DNA from: JACNKJ01 sp964344565
GTDB lineage: Bacteria > Krumholzibacteriota > Krumholzibacteriia > JACNKJ01
Assembly: GCA_964344565.1 (NCBI GenBank)
Contig: CAYFNT010000013.1
Location: 1-64,000 of the forward strand
Reading direction: 5' to 3'
DNA: 64,000 bases
Shown: positions 1 to 8,525 of the stretch, one piece after another
Position numbering within the stretch: position 1 is the stretch's first letter
Layout: every line of letters begins with the position of its first letter
Translations under genes and position numbers: made by a program
The notes under the pieces: generated by a model
The model's input: only the letters and a program-made list of their open reading frames with translations
Database searches by the model: none
Told to the model about the DNA's origin: nothing

Positions 1-290
1 TAGGTGCGCTGGCCGTTGCCGAACTCGTCGACGAGGTCGTCGAGCAGGACGGGATCCTGGCAGGTGGCGGGGCAGCTCAGAATCCACTGGGCGCCGCTGT
101 TCATGTCGAGGGCGTAGAGTGTGTTGCCGATCTGGCCTTCCTGTCCGCCGACCCAGGACTCGGAAGCGGTGCCGAGGTCGACCGAGCCGCCCTGGCTGTT
201 GTAGTAGCCGTTGGCGGGGCACTGACCGAGAGCCGGCAGGGCAAGTAAGAGGATCGGAAGTCCGATCAGAAGAAGTTTCGCAAGGCGCAT
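1..290 (-). CDS. Secreted protein, C-terminal part beyond window
   Basis: The reverse-strand frame opens at ATG 288-290 and is still open at base 1, so only the first 96 residues are visible. It starts with a signal peptide (MRLAKLLLIGLPILLLALPALG), with likely cleavage before QCPANGYYN. The mature part is rich in Gly, Ser and Asn and has two cysteines in a CPATC motif, suggesting an extracytoplasmic disulfide-bonded protein. The start is supported by a GGAGGTGG ribosome site just upstream and by a TTGAGT-N18-TATACT promoter at 358-387. No family is recognised from this fragment. It faces away from the rest of the window. Confidence 0.75.
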   Translation of the reverse strand, partial: MRLAKLLLIGLPILLLALPALGQCPANGYYNSQGGSVDLGTASESWVGGQEGQIGNTLYALDMNSGAQWILSCPATCQDPVLLDDLVDEFGNGQRT

Positions 291-357
291 TTCCCACCTC
301 CGGGGATCCATCGAGTGCGATGGTCTAAGGATGCATTACCAACGAGCGGTAAAGGCA

Positions 358-387
358 AGTATACCAGAAAACTCCCAAAGGACTCAA
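358..387 (-). promoter_or_regulatory. Sigma70-type promoter of the 1-290 gene
   Basis: Read on the minus strand: -35 TTGAGT (387-382), an 18-base spacer, then -10 TATACT (363-358). Transcription would start near 351 and leave a leader of about 60 bases. Confidence 0.6.
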
Positions 388-487
388 TACGTCCGGGGAG
401 TTCGGCTCGCTAATTTACACAAAATCAAGGTGATGGCCAGATAGAAATGGGAACTTCCAGGAATCGGAGGAAGTCCTTGGGCATGAC

Positions 488-513
488 TAAGCCCGCCCGG
501 GATGGGCGGGCTC
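488..513 (-). terminator. Hairpin downstream of the beta-helix gene
   Basis: AGCCCGCCC (490-498) pairs with GGGCGGGCT (504-512) just past the stop at 528. The tract that follows on the minus strand is TTAGTC rather than a run of T, so termination may be weak. Confidence 0.5.
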
Positions 514-527
514 GGATCGATTTGGGG

Positions 528-1685
528 CTAGTGTAGGCCCTTGAGCTCCGACCAGGTGATCTCCTCGGCCGTGAAATCCTGGCAGCCCACCGCCCAGGCG
601 CCGATTCCCTCGCCGGGAGCTGGACCGTTGGCACAGGGAGAATCGCTCTGGATGAAGTAGCAGTCCTCGTCCTGATCGAGGCAGAACTGCGGATCCGCGC
701 AGATGTTGCCCTGGCTTCCGAGCTGGTCGGCCAAGATGCCATCCCAATCGCCATGCTCGTTGCCGTGGATGTCGCAGGCCTCCAGGCTCGGCAGGGCCGA
801 ACCGTAGATGAAGATGCCCTGGGACTGGTTCTCGGCGATCAGCGTGAACTCGAGCTGCGGCGAGGAGTGATAGCAGTAGATGCCTCCGCCGTCCCCGTCG
901 GTCAGGTTCTCGGCGATGGTGCAGCGGTAGATGGACGAGCCGGTGTCGCCGGAGAAGGCCAGCCCGGCACCGCCGTAGACGGCCATGTTCGCGTTGAAGG
1001 TGCATTCCGCGAATTCGGGGGATGAGTTTGCGCTGCGCATGCCGCCGCCGTAGTAGCCCGCGCGGTTTCCCGAGATCCGGCAGTCCTGGAAGGCGGGGGA
1101 GGAGCCGTCGTAGCAGTAGATCCCGCCGCCGTAGAAGGCGGCGATGTTGCCCTTGATCACGCAGGAGTGAAGGGCGGGCGACGAGCCTCCATCGCAGCAA
1201 ATGCCGGCTCCATTACCCGAACGGTTGTCGTACAAGATGCAGTTTTCGATGCTGGGTGATGTCGAGTTCCTGCAACAGATTCCGCCGCCCGCGTCTTCGG
1301 GCCAGGCTCCGCTGGTGTATCCGCCGGTAATGCAGATGCCGCGCAACACGGATCCGGCCCGTTCTCCGCTTTCGAACAGGAAACCCCGATGGGGTTCCGC
1401 TTCGCTTCCTTCGCAGTCGATGATGCAGCTCATGGGATCGTCCGAGGCGGAAGCGACCTGCAGGGCCTTGCCCCGGAAACTGAGATCACGGTTTCCGGGC
1501 CCTGTGTAGGTTCCGTTTTCCAGCTGGATGAGATCGCCATTGGAGGCCGCGTCGATGGCCTCCTGAATGGTCGGATAATCTCCGCTGCCATCGGATTTCA
1601 CGAGGAGGGTTTCGGCCGAGGCCGTGAGGGCCAGGCCGACCAGAAGCGGAAACGCGAGTGCGAGGATGATGTGGGGCTTGTTCAT
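528..1685 (-). CDS. Secreted right-handed beta-helix protein with short W-S-x-L-K tail
   Basis: A 385-residue secreted protein. An upstream in-frame ATG at 1730 exists, but starting at 1685 (MNKPHIILALAFPLLVG) gives a clean signal peptide ending near TASAE. The mature protein opens with a DGSGDYPTIQEAIDAA segment, the usual entry to pectate-lyase/DUF1565-like parallel beta-helices. It continues as repeated coils (GGGIYCYDGSSPAF, GGGMRSANSSPEF and similar) rich in Gly, Ser, Asn and Cys. Such proteins often bind or cleave polysaccharide, but no catalytic residues are recognisable, so the substrate is unknown. There is no FlgD-like sorting domain. Instead the chain ends in EEITWSELKGLH, resembling the tails of three other secreted proteins in this window. 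Confidence 0.85.
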   Translation of the reverse strand: MNKPHIILALAFPLLVGLALTASAETLLVKSDGSGDYPTIQEAIDAASNGDLIQLENGTYTGPGNRDLSFRGKALQVASASDDPMSCIIDCEGSEAEPHRGFLFESGERAGSVLRGICITGGYTSGAWPEDAGGGICCRNSTSPSIENCILYDNRSGNGAGICCDGGSSPALHSCVIKGNIAAFYGGGIYCYDGSSPAFQDCRISGNRAGYYGGGMRSANSSPEFAECTFNANMAVYGGAGLAFSGDTGSSIYRCTIAENLTDGDGGGIYCYHSSPQLEFTLIAENQSQGIFIYGSALPSLEACDIHGNEHGDWDGILADQLGSQGNICADPQFCLDQDEDCYFIQSDSPCANGPAPGEGIGAWAVGCQDFTAEEITWSELKGLH

Positions 1686-2019
1686 GCCGAACCTGTCCGG
1701 GCTTCGTCCCGGAATCCGAATCGCCTTCATTTCAAGGCGCGAAACGGATTCAACGCGCGACGGTGAAAGCTGTCACCCACTGCGAGAGCAGCGTTCGTGC
1801 CAGCGTTTCCGCAAGTTGCCAGGTGCTTGAATGGGCTTTCCGAGTCTTGAAAGCAGGGGAAGGGATGCCCTAGTATCCACTCCCAACACCCAGTATAGCC
1901 GCGTTTCGACATCGTCCATGATTTCATTTCATGAAGCGCTTTGAGAACTTTTTAGCGTTCTGAAAACGCAACGCGGCACGACGAAGAACCAAGCGCTCAA
2001 CCCTAGAGGTGTGCGATCG
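1686..2019. other. Intergenic stretch between divergent genes
   Basis: 334 bases without a supported gene, between the beta-helix gene and the small membrane protein. It must hold both promoters. A TATACT hexamer (minus strand, 1897-1892) is visible but has no good -35 partner. No RNA gene or repeat was recognised. Confidence 0.5.
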
Positions 2020-2286
2020 ATGGAACTGGCCCTGGAAATCCTGAAGTGGGTCGCCCTGGTTTTCGTGGCCGGCGTGATCGGACAGCTTGGGAAATCGCTG
2101 ACCCTTCGGATCATCGATTCGCGACGTCGTCGCCGTGAGGGGAAGAACGCGGAGACCAAGATGGTAGAGAGCCCCGCTGCCGCTCCGAGCCGGAACGATG
2201 CGGCCATGGGAAAGGAAGAGCGCAAGGCCCGGAAAAAAGAGGCCAAGTCCGATCTCAAGCGCCGGAAAAAGGAAGAACCCGGCTAG
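2020..2286 (+). CDS. Small membrane protein with basic tail
   Basis: An 88-residue protein. ATG 2020 is chosen because AGAGGT at 2005-2010 sits 9 bases upstream; a GTG at 2011 abuts the ribosome site and is less likely. A single hydrophobic segment (residues about 5-22, LEILKWVALVFVAGVIG) is followed by RRRRR and a long Lys/Arg/Glu-rich tail (KEERKARKKEAKSDLKRRKKEE), giving one transmembrane anchor and a charged, probably helical, cytosolic tail. It resembles no family I can name. It lies 50 bases before ssrA, which has its own promoter, so the two are probably separate transcripts. Confidence 0.65.
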   Translation: MELALEILKWVALVFVAGVIGQLGKSLTLRIIDSRRRRREGKNAETKMVESPAAAPSRNDAAMGKEERKARKKEAKSDLKRRKKEEPG

Positions 2287-2291
2287 CCCGT

Positions 2292-2320
2292 TTGACACCC
2301 GTAACAAGCTCGACTAGATT
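2292..2320 (+). promoter_or_regulatory. ssrA promoter
   Basis: A perfect -35 TTGACA (2292-2297), 17-base spacer and TAGATT -10 (2315-2320) lie immediately upstream of the tmRNA 5' end at 2337. This is one of the strongest promoter matches in the window. Confidence 0.8.
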
Positions 2321-2336
2321 CATCCCGCAACCAAGC

Positions 2337-2688
2337 GGGGGCGACCTGGTTTCGACGGGGTTACGCGAGGCTTGGACTGCATGCCGGGGAATCCGATTCA
2401 GCCCCGTCACCAAGTATCGGAACAATTTTATCTGCGAACGATAACTTCGCTCTGGCGGCTTAAGCCGTCTGCCCGCCCTCTTTGCGCCTCAGGATGAGGG
2501 GCCGGGTATCATAATCTGAGACTGGGCGTCGGTCGGGCCTGACTTCCGGCGTCGAGACTTTCCAGGCTGGCCTAAGGGTGGTGCGCCTGTCCCCCTCCCC
2601 TTCGGCGAGAATCAATGACGGGCTAAGCATGTAGAGGTCCTTGTCGAGGTTTCTTCGGACGTGGGTTCGATTCCCACCGCCTCCACCT
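2337..2688 (+). ncRNA. ssrA: Transfer-messenger RNA (tmRNA), tag ANDNFALAA
   Basis: This RNA rescues ribosomes stalled on broken messages and tags their products for proteolysis, working with SmpB. The tRNA-like ends are visible: acceptor strand GGGGGCG (2337-2343) pairs with CGCCTCC (2678-2684), and the T arm is GTGGG-TTCGATT-CCCAC (2661-2677). The conserved CTGGTTTCGACGGG block follows the 5' end. The message-like part reads GCG AAC GAT AAC TTC GCT CTG GCG GCT TAA (2434-2463), giving the tag ANDNFALAA, which ends in the usual LAA degron. It is a one-piece, non-permuted form. The 3' end is ACC-T, so the final A of CCA is not encoded and must be added. Confidence 0.95.
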
Positions 2689-2692
2689 TGCA

Positions 2693-2727
2693 CGGCAACG
2701 AGTTATAAGCTCGTTGCCGCTTTATTT
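2693..2727 (+). terminator. ssrA rho-independent terminator
   Basis: CGGCAACGAG (2693-2702) pairs perfectly with CTCGTTGCCG (2710-2719), followed by CTTTATTT, directly after the tmRNA 3' end. Confidence 0.85.
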
Positions 2728-2806
2728 GCCCCCCCGATCCCGCGTAATCCCCGGGTAACGAGCCATGGCGATACTTCCCGTTGTCATTCGATGGGAGGCA
2801 ATGGCC

Positions 2807-5644
2807 ATGACTCGCAGACTCCTCTTCTTGATGTTGGTCGCCCTGACTGCCGCGCTTTTCCTGCTCATGCCGGCCTGCGGATCGAGCCCAACGGATCCGT
2901 CGGGAGACGATCCCGGCGACGATCCCGGGGATGATCCCCCCGGCGGCGAGTGGCCGGAGGGACTCGTCGGGCTGCGGGAGGAGATGGACGCGCTCTCCGA
3001 CTCGGCGACCGTTCGCTACCACGAACTGCGCCAGAGCATGGGCGCTGCCGCGGCCCGCAACGCGCTCCTCGCCGAAATGGATGACTGGGACGACATCCAG
3101 GAGGCCAAGCTTCTCAGCGACGGCAGCAGCGTTCAACTGGCCTTCAGCGACACCACGCGCTGCGTCCTCGTCACCGACGAATACTACTTCGGCGGCAGGT
3201 CCTCCGAAGCCCGCCACCTCGACGTGACACCGGTGACGTCCGCTACGCTCGGCCGCGAAGTGGACCGCATCCTGGGCGATCGGCTCGACTGCGGCGACAT
3301 CCGAGTGCCCGACAATCACAAGATCTCCATCGTCAACATGGCCGGCGGCATTCGCGAAGGCACCCATGATTTGGTCGATCTGCTCGTCCAGCGGCTTCTC
3401 TATCGAGGATGGGATATCGACGATATCGACATCAAGCAGCGCGATTCCTTCGACGATTTCAGTTTCACGCCCGACACCATGTTCGACCAGTCCGGCTACG
3501 GCATGGTCTTCATGCTGGGCCTGGGTGGCTTCACGGAGGCCGCCGACGGCACGGAGTACTTCGCCCCGGAGTGTTTCCGCGGCGGCGAATACGACGAGCG
3601 CTGGGAACCCTACGTCACCGAAGAGCGCTGGAGCGACTACAAGGATTGGTACTACGAGGACGGGACCCTGCTCACCAAGAAGGGCCGGCACGACGATGGC
3701 GAAGGCTGGTCCGAGATATACGTGCGCGAGGATCTGCTGGCCGAAGAGATGATCCTGGACGAGGGAGCCATGGTCCACGTGCTCTCGAACTACGGCCTGG
3801 AAGCCTCCGAAGAGCTTCTGGAAGCCGGAGCGGGATGCGTGACGGGCTGGACGGGTCCCACGAATCTCGAGTTCGGCGCCGACGCCTTCATGCGTCATCT
3901 GGATCTCATGATCGGCGAGGAGGGCGGCCCCCTTTCTTCGTGGGATGCGGTCCTCGGCATGGACTACCTGGACATGCAGGAGTTCGACGGCGAGTACAGC
4001 CTGTTCTCGTCCACGGTCTCCTCCCTCGATTTCATGCTTCCCGCTCAGATGAGTTTCGACGCGCCTTTCGACTGCCTGGAGGAGGGCACGGTCTACTACG
4101 ACGTGAGCGTGAGCTACCCCGACTGTCCCGAGAACAACCATAGCTTCCAGTTCTTTCCCGGGGGCGAATTCGAACTCACGGGCCTGCCTCCGGTGGGGGC
4201 CGAGATCGAGTTCACCGCCCGGGACGCGGAGGGCGGCATCCTCGGCCGCGGAGATCAGAGCCTGGAACTCAAGGGCGGCCCGAACGCCGTGGATCTCTGC
4301 CCCTGCGAAGGCTTTTTCGTGGCCATCGTATTCGACAGCGATCTGCCTCCGGGCTGCGATGAGCTGGGCGCTGTGATCACCTACGAGGATCCCGAGATCG
4401 ACAGCGTCACCTTGATCGAGTCTGTCGACGATCCCCGCTTCGACGATCTCATTCCCGGTTCGGCCAGCGTCGACTTCCATGCCTTCGGACCCGAAGGGAT
4501 CTACGGCTCCAGCACCATGAACGTGGACATCACCTGCGACGGAACGGTGCCCACGCCCTGCTTCGGATGGTTCCACTTCCGCGTGATCGAAGCCCCCGTT
4601 TCCGTGACGGAGATCACCGTGGAGACGGTCTACGACACCAACTTTCCCAATCCGCTCCAATTCGGACCCAGCGATGAGGCCGACATGTTCGGCTTCTGGG
4701 TCGGCGACGATGTGACCTTCTACGCCTCCGCCCGCGACGGCGACGGCCGAATCATGGGCGTTCAGACGGTGGAGGCTAGCGTCGGTTGCGGCGCTCAGGA
4801 GGTGCTGCTGGAGTTCGATCCCTACGGCATCATCCTCGAGGCGGAGCCCGATTCGGTGGCGGCCCGGGAAGGCCAGTTCGCCGAGTTGACGGCCACCGTG
4901 CGCTTCTTCACCGACTACGACACCACCGAGCCCACCGGCGATCCGCTGCCCTACAAGACCGTCTTTTTCGAGAGCAGCTTCGGCGAATTCGAGGATGGCG
5001 TGTACTTCGGAACGACTGACGAAGAAGGCAGGATCAGCGTGAGACTGTCCAGCCTCGAGCCCGGCACGGCCGAGGTCCTGGCTACCTGCGACGGGGGCCA
5101 GGTGTCATCGCAGCCGCTCGCCGTGGAGTTCCTCGAGATCCTCTCGGTCTTTTTCGACAACCGCTCCTCGCATTTCACCGGCGACTGGGGCAACGACTGC
5201 TCGAGCTGGTGCTGGCTCGAGTACCACTGCCTCGAGCGCGAACTGCTCTGCGAGGACGAACGATTGAGCGGCGACGAGGGCGGGCCCTATCGATGGATCG
5301 CCCATCGGAAGACCTATCCCGTGGTGGGGGAGACCCTCTACTACACCTTTACGCCGAAGGGGGACTGCATCCACGATCTCATGGAGCCCCCCTACGACGT
5401 GCCGCTGCTCGGCCAGTTCTACATCCACTGGTACTACGGCACCGACTACGGCAACCAGATCACGCTCAAGGTGACCGATCGCATGGAGTACATGAGCGAA
5501 CCGGTGACCTTCGCGATCACGCTCACCGATCCCATATCCGGTGATCCTCCCGTGGTTCGCCGGGTGGTCCGAGAAGGGGCGATTCCGAAGATGGCCGGGT
5601 TCGTCCACCCGAGCGACGACGCCATCATCTACGAGGCGCAATAG
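2807..5644 (+). CDS. Large lipoprotein, paralogue A, with Ig-like domain
   Basis: A 945-residue lipoprotein. Start 2807 is chosen because GGGAGG (2793-2798) is 8 bases upstream; in-frame ATGs at 2765 and 2801 fit less well. The signal ends in lipobox LMPAC and is followed by an acidic D/G/P linker (DPGDDPGDDP). Residues about 90-420 form a globular region with NMAGGI (about 176) and a YVTEERW motif, shared closely with the next gene. A Cys-paired segment (FDCLEEGTVYYD, VDLCPCEG) follows, then an Ig/invasin-like domain (about 670-775, ending in a TDEEGRISVRLSS-type turn). The function is unrecognised. Export to the outer membrane surface or periplasm is inferred from the lipobox. It forms a two-gene operon with its paralogue, 11 bases downstream. 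Confidence 0.88.
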   Translation: MTRRLLFLMLVALTAALFLLMPACGSSPTDPSGDDPGDDPGDDPPGGEWPEGLVGLREEMDALSDSATVRYHELRQSMGAAAARNALLAEMDDWDDIQEAKLLSDGSSVQLAFSDTTRCVLVTDEYYFGGRSSEARHLDVTPVTSATLGREVDRILGDRLDCGDIRVPDNHKISIVNMAGGIREGTHDLVDLLVQRLLYRGWDIDDIDIKQRDSFDDFSFTPDTMFDQSGYGMVFMLGLGGFTEAADGTEYFAPECFRGGEYDERWEPYVTEERWSDYKDWYYEDGTLLTKKGRHDDGEGWSEIYVREDLLAEEMILDEGAMVHVLSNYGLEASEELLEAGAGCVTGWTGPTNLEFGADAFMRHLDLMIGEEGGPLSSWDAVLGMDYLDMQEFDGEYSLFSSTVSSLDFMLPAQMSFDAPFDCLEEGTVYYDVSVSYPDCPENNHSFQFFPGGEFELTGLPPVGAEIEFTARDAEGGILGRGDQSLELKGGPNAVDLCPCEGFFVAIVFDSDLPPGCDELGAVITYEDPEIDSVTLIESVDDPRFDDLIPGSASVDFHAFGPEGIYGSSTMNVDITCDGTVPTPCFGWFHFRVIEAPVSVTEITVETVYDTNFPNPLQFGPSDEADMFGFWVGDDVTFYASARDGDGRIMGVQTVEASVGCGAQEVLLEFDPYGIILEAEPDSVAAREGQFAELTATVRFFTDYDTTEPTGDPLPYKTVFFESSFGEFEDGVYFGTTDEEGRISVRLSSLEPGTAEVLATCDGGQVSSQPLAVEFLEILSVFFDNRSSHFTGDWGNDCSSWCWLEYHCLERELLCEDERLSGDEGGPYRWIAHRKTYPVVGETLYYTFTPKGDCIHDLMEPPYDVPLLGQFYIHWYYGTDYGNQITLKVTDRMEYMSEPVTFAITLTDPISGDPPVVRRVVREGAIPKMAGFVHPSDDAIIYEAQ

Positions 5645-5655
5645 GAGGGGCCGCG

Positions 5656-8373
5656 ATGAATAACCATCTTCCGGCGATTTCGATTCTCGTGGCTCTTGCG
5701 GTCGCCTGCCTGCTTCCCGGTTGCGGTTCGAGTCCGAGCGATCCCGGCGGAGGCGACGACCCCACCGGTCCGGTGGACGCCGAATGGCCCGAAGGCGGCC
5801 TCGGTCTGCCCGACCTGGGCGAGGCGGCCCTGGAATCACTGGTCATTCGATACCAAGAACTTCGCGCGGTCCAGGACGCGGCCTCGGCTCGAGCTTCCCT
5901 GCTTGCGGAACTCGAGGACTGGGATGACCTCCTGGGCGCCAAGCTTCTATCGGACGGCACGAGCATCCAGCTGGTCTTCATCGACAGCACCCGCGCGGGA
6001 CTCTTCACCGATGAAGACTTCCTGGGACCGCCGCGGAGCGGATACGAAGGACCGATCTCCATAGCCGCGAAGAACGAACTCCCAGAGCTGATACGAGTGG
6101 CGGCCGGCCGCAGCGATTGCGGCAACATCAAGACGCCCAGCAGCCACAGGGTGCACATCGTGAACATGGCCGGCGGCATCAAGCAATCCACTTTGGATCT
6201 GACCGCGGAGGTCCGCCAGCACTTCATCGACATGGGCTGGGATCCGGACGACGTGGTCATCACCCAGCGCGAGGAGTGGTACGACCGCAGCTTCGTCCCC
6301 GATTCCATGTTCGAGCAGGAAGGCTACGGCATCGTGCTCTTCATCGGGCAGGGCGGCATGATCGAGGACGCGGCCGGCCAGGAGCACTACAGCCTGGAGT
6401 GTTTCTATGGAGGAAAGCGTCACGATGGCTATGAAGACTACGTGACCGAGGAGCGCTGGGATGAATACGTAGACTGGTTCCACAACGACGGCACCCTCCA
6501 TGCCAATGCGGCATACAGCCCGGACGCAGGCCGCGATCTCAAGGAGGTCTACATCCGCGACGACCTTCTCGCCGAGCAGATCAAGCTCGACGAGGGCGCC
6601 ATGGTGCACATCATCGCTTCGAGCAGTTGGGAGGCGGTGGATGCCATGACCGAGGCCGGAGCTGGGCATTTCACGGGCTGGAGCGGCCATACCGATCACG
6701 AGCAGGGCGTGGACGCCTACAAGCTCTACATGGAGAACATGGTACGCGGTGATGACGGCGCGCCCATGGATGCCTACAACGCCTCGGACAACCTTGACGG
6801 TCTGGACATCTACTTCGGCGAGAGCGGCATGGGCATGATGGTGAGCACGGTGGACGGAACCGATTTCATGCTGCCCGCCCAGATGCGATTCGACGCGCCC
6901 TTCGACTGCATGGAAGAGGGTACGGTCTACTACGACGTGAACGTGAGCTACCCCGACTGTCCGAGTCTGAACACGAGCTTCCAGTTCTTTCCCGGAGGCG
7001 AGTTCGAGCTCACAGGACTTCCTCCCGTGGGAGCCGAGATCGAATTGACGGCCCGCGACTCCGAAGGAAGCATAGTCGGGCGCGGAGACTACGAACTGGC
7101 TCTGCAAGGCGGGCCCAACGACGTGGATCTCTGCCCCTGCGACGGCTCGCTGGAATTCGCCGTGGGGGATCGTCCTCCGGGTGCCGACAACCTCGACGTC
7201 ACCATCCACTACCACGATCCCGACATCCCCTCGGTGGAAGTCGAGACGGGTCTGGCCAGCCCCGTCATCGAGGGCCTTGTGCCCGGCGCGGCCACGGTGG
7301 ACGTCATCGCCCGCGAGGGGGGATGGCCCGTGGGCGGCTACAGCCTGTCCACCGAGATCACCTGCGACGGCACCCTCGAATACGTCTGTTTCGGCTGGTT
7401 CACCTTCGAGGTCGTCGAGATTCCCGAGACGGCCGCCACCGTGGAGATCATGTCGGACTCGCCCGGCGCGGATCCCAATCCGCTGATCATGGATCCCTGG
7501 GAAATCGAGGACATGGTCGGCTTCTGGTGGCAGCAGGAGGTGAACATTCTAGCCGAGGCCAAGGCCGACGACGGCGAGGTGGTCGGCAGCGTCGAACTGA
7601 CCGAGTATCCCGGTTGCGGATCGAATCTGATATCGCTGGAGTTCGACCGCTATGGCGTGGCGCTGACGGCGGTTCCGGACACGGTTCTCGCCAACGGCTG
7701 GAGTCGATCCACCGTCACGGCCACGGTCCGCTACTTCACCGATTTCGATACGAACGTGCCGTCCGGCGATCCGATCCCGGGGAAGACCGTCCTGCTCAGC
7801 ACCGACTTCGGCGACTGGGTGGACGACATCTTCTGGGGCGATACCGATGAGAACGGTGAAGTCGTCGCGCATATCACCAGCGAAGTTGGTGGCATGGCGA
7901 CCATCTGGGCTGAGATCGAAGGCGGCACCATCAACTCGGAGCCGGCCACCGTGGTCTTCAAGCCGCGTCTGGGCATCTACGTGGACAATCGCGCAGGGGA
8001 CTACACGGGCGTGGCCTGCTACAACGCCGGCCTGCCCAGCTGTTTCCACGTGAACTGCGTGACCGAGCGCATCGACATCAACGGCGAATCCCTCTACGAT
8101 ATCCCCTTGGATGGCGAATACTTCACGTACTGGGATTTCGTGCTGCCGGAGATCGGAGACACCCTGGTCTTCGAATTCGATCCTCTCTATGGATGTCCCG
8201 ATCCGGAAGCCGATCCGCCCATGAACGAGTCCTTCATCTCTTCGGTCCACCTGCACTACTACATCGAGGGGAACTACTCCCAGCAGATCAGCCAGCAGCT
8301 CTTCAATGCCCATGTTCCCCTCAGCGGCACCGTCGAGGTGGAGGTCATCCTTCAGGATCCGCGGGATCCCTGA
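5656..8373 (+). CDS. Large lipoprotein, paralogue B, with Ig-like domain
   Basis: A 905-residue lipoprotein beginning MNNHLPAIS with lipobox LLPGC and a GDDPTGP linker. AGGAGGGG lies just before the ATG. It is a full-length paralogue of the preceding gene, with matching blocks: a VNMAGGI segment near residue 169, DSMFEQEGYG, YVTEERWDEY, DFMLPAQMRFDAPFDC, QFFPGGEFELTGLPPVGAEIE, DVDLCPC and TVRYFTDFDTN. The C-terminal 130 residues, after the Ig-like domain, have diverged most. The GG-rich central part and strict conservation between copies suggest a folded catalytic or binding module, but I cannot name it. A strong hairpin terminator at 8400-8423 ends the operon. Confidence 0.88.
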   Translation: MNNHLPAISILVALAVACLLPGCGSSPSDPGGGDDPTGPVDAEWPEGGLGLPDLGEAALESLVIRYQELRAVQDAASARASLLAELEDWDDLLGAKLLSDGTSIQLVFIDSTRAGLFTDEDFLGPPRSGYEGPISIAAKNELPELIRVAAGRSDCGNIKTPSSHRVHIVNMAGGIKQSTLDLTAEVRQHFIDMGWDPDDVVITQREEWYDRSFVPDSMFEQEGYGIVLFIGQGGMIEDAAGQEHYSLECFYGGKRHDGYEDYVTEERWDEYVDWFHNDGTLHANAAYSPDAGRDLKEVYIRDDLLAEQIKLDEGAMVHIIASSSWEAVDAMTEAGAGHFTGWSGHTDHEQGVDAYKLYMENMVRGDDGAPMDAYNASDNLDGLDIYFGESGMGMMVSTVDGTDFMLPAQMRFDAPFDCMEEGTVYYDVNVSYPDCPSLNTSFQFFPGGEFELTGLPPVGAEIELTARDSEGSIVGRGDYELALQGGPNDVDLCPCDGSLEFAVGDRPPGADNLDVTIHYHDPDIPSVEVETGLASPVIEGLVPGAATVDVIAREGGWPVGGYSLSTEITCDGTLEYVCFGWFTFEVVEIPETAATVEIMSDSPGADPNPLIMDPWEIEDMVGFWWQQEVNILAEAKADDGEVVGSVELTEYPGCGSNLISLEFDRYGVALTAVPDTVLANGWSRSTVTATVRYFTDFDTNVPSGDPIPGKTVLLSTDFGDWVDDIFWGDTDENGEVVAHITSEVGGMATIWAEIEGGTINSEPATVVFKPRLGIYVDNRAGDYTGVACYNAGLPSCFHVNCVTERIDINGESLYDIPLDGEYFTYWDFVLPEIGDTLVFEFDPLYGCPDPEADPPMNESFISSVHLHYYIEGNYSQQISQQLFNAHVPLSGTVEVEVILQDPRDP

Positions 8374-8399
8374 TCGGGGTATGGCATCGCTTGACTTCA

Positions 8400-8423
8400 G
8401 GCGGGAAATCTCCCGCCTTTTTC
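8400..8423 (+). terminator. Terminator of the lipoprotein pair
   Basis: GGCGGGA (8400-8406) pairs with TCCCGCC (8411-8417), followed by TTTTTC. Confidence 0.8.
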
Positions 8424-8433
8424 TCGACCTCCC

Positions 8434-8461
8434 TTGACTTCACGAACCCTCATGCTATTCT
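8434..8461 (+). promoter_or_regulatory. Promoter of the tetR-RND efflux operon
   Basis: -35 TTGACT (8434-8439), 16-base spacer, -10 TATTCT (8456-8461). The twin palindromes at 8463-8495 lie just downstream, over the expected transcription start. Confidence 0.75.
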
Positions 8462-8462
8462 G

Positions 8463-8495
8463 TGAATCTGGATTCACGCATTGAATCAGGATTCA
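8463..8495 (+). promoter_or_regulatory. Twin palindromic operator for the TetR repressor
   Basis: Two perfect dyads of the form TGAATC-NN-GATTCA occupy 8463-8476 and 8482-8495, spaced 19 bases centre to centre. They overlap the start site of the promoter at 8434-8461, so binding should block initiation. Autoregulation by the adjacent TetR-family gene is inferred from position. Confidence 0.75.
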
Positions 8496-8525
8496 AGCCT
8501 CTTCAACCCTAAATCATTCAAAGAG

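Noticed and set aside
2612..4660. Long open frame on the minus strand opposite the first giant lipoprotein
   Set aside because: It is an antisense frame created by GC-rich codons of the real gene, overlaps the tmRNA end, and lacks a ribosome site or domain signal.
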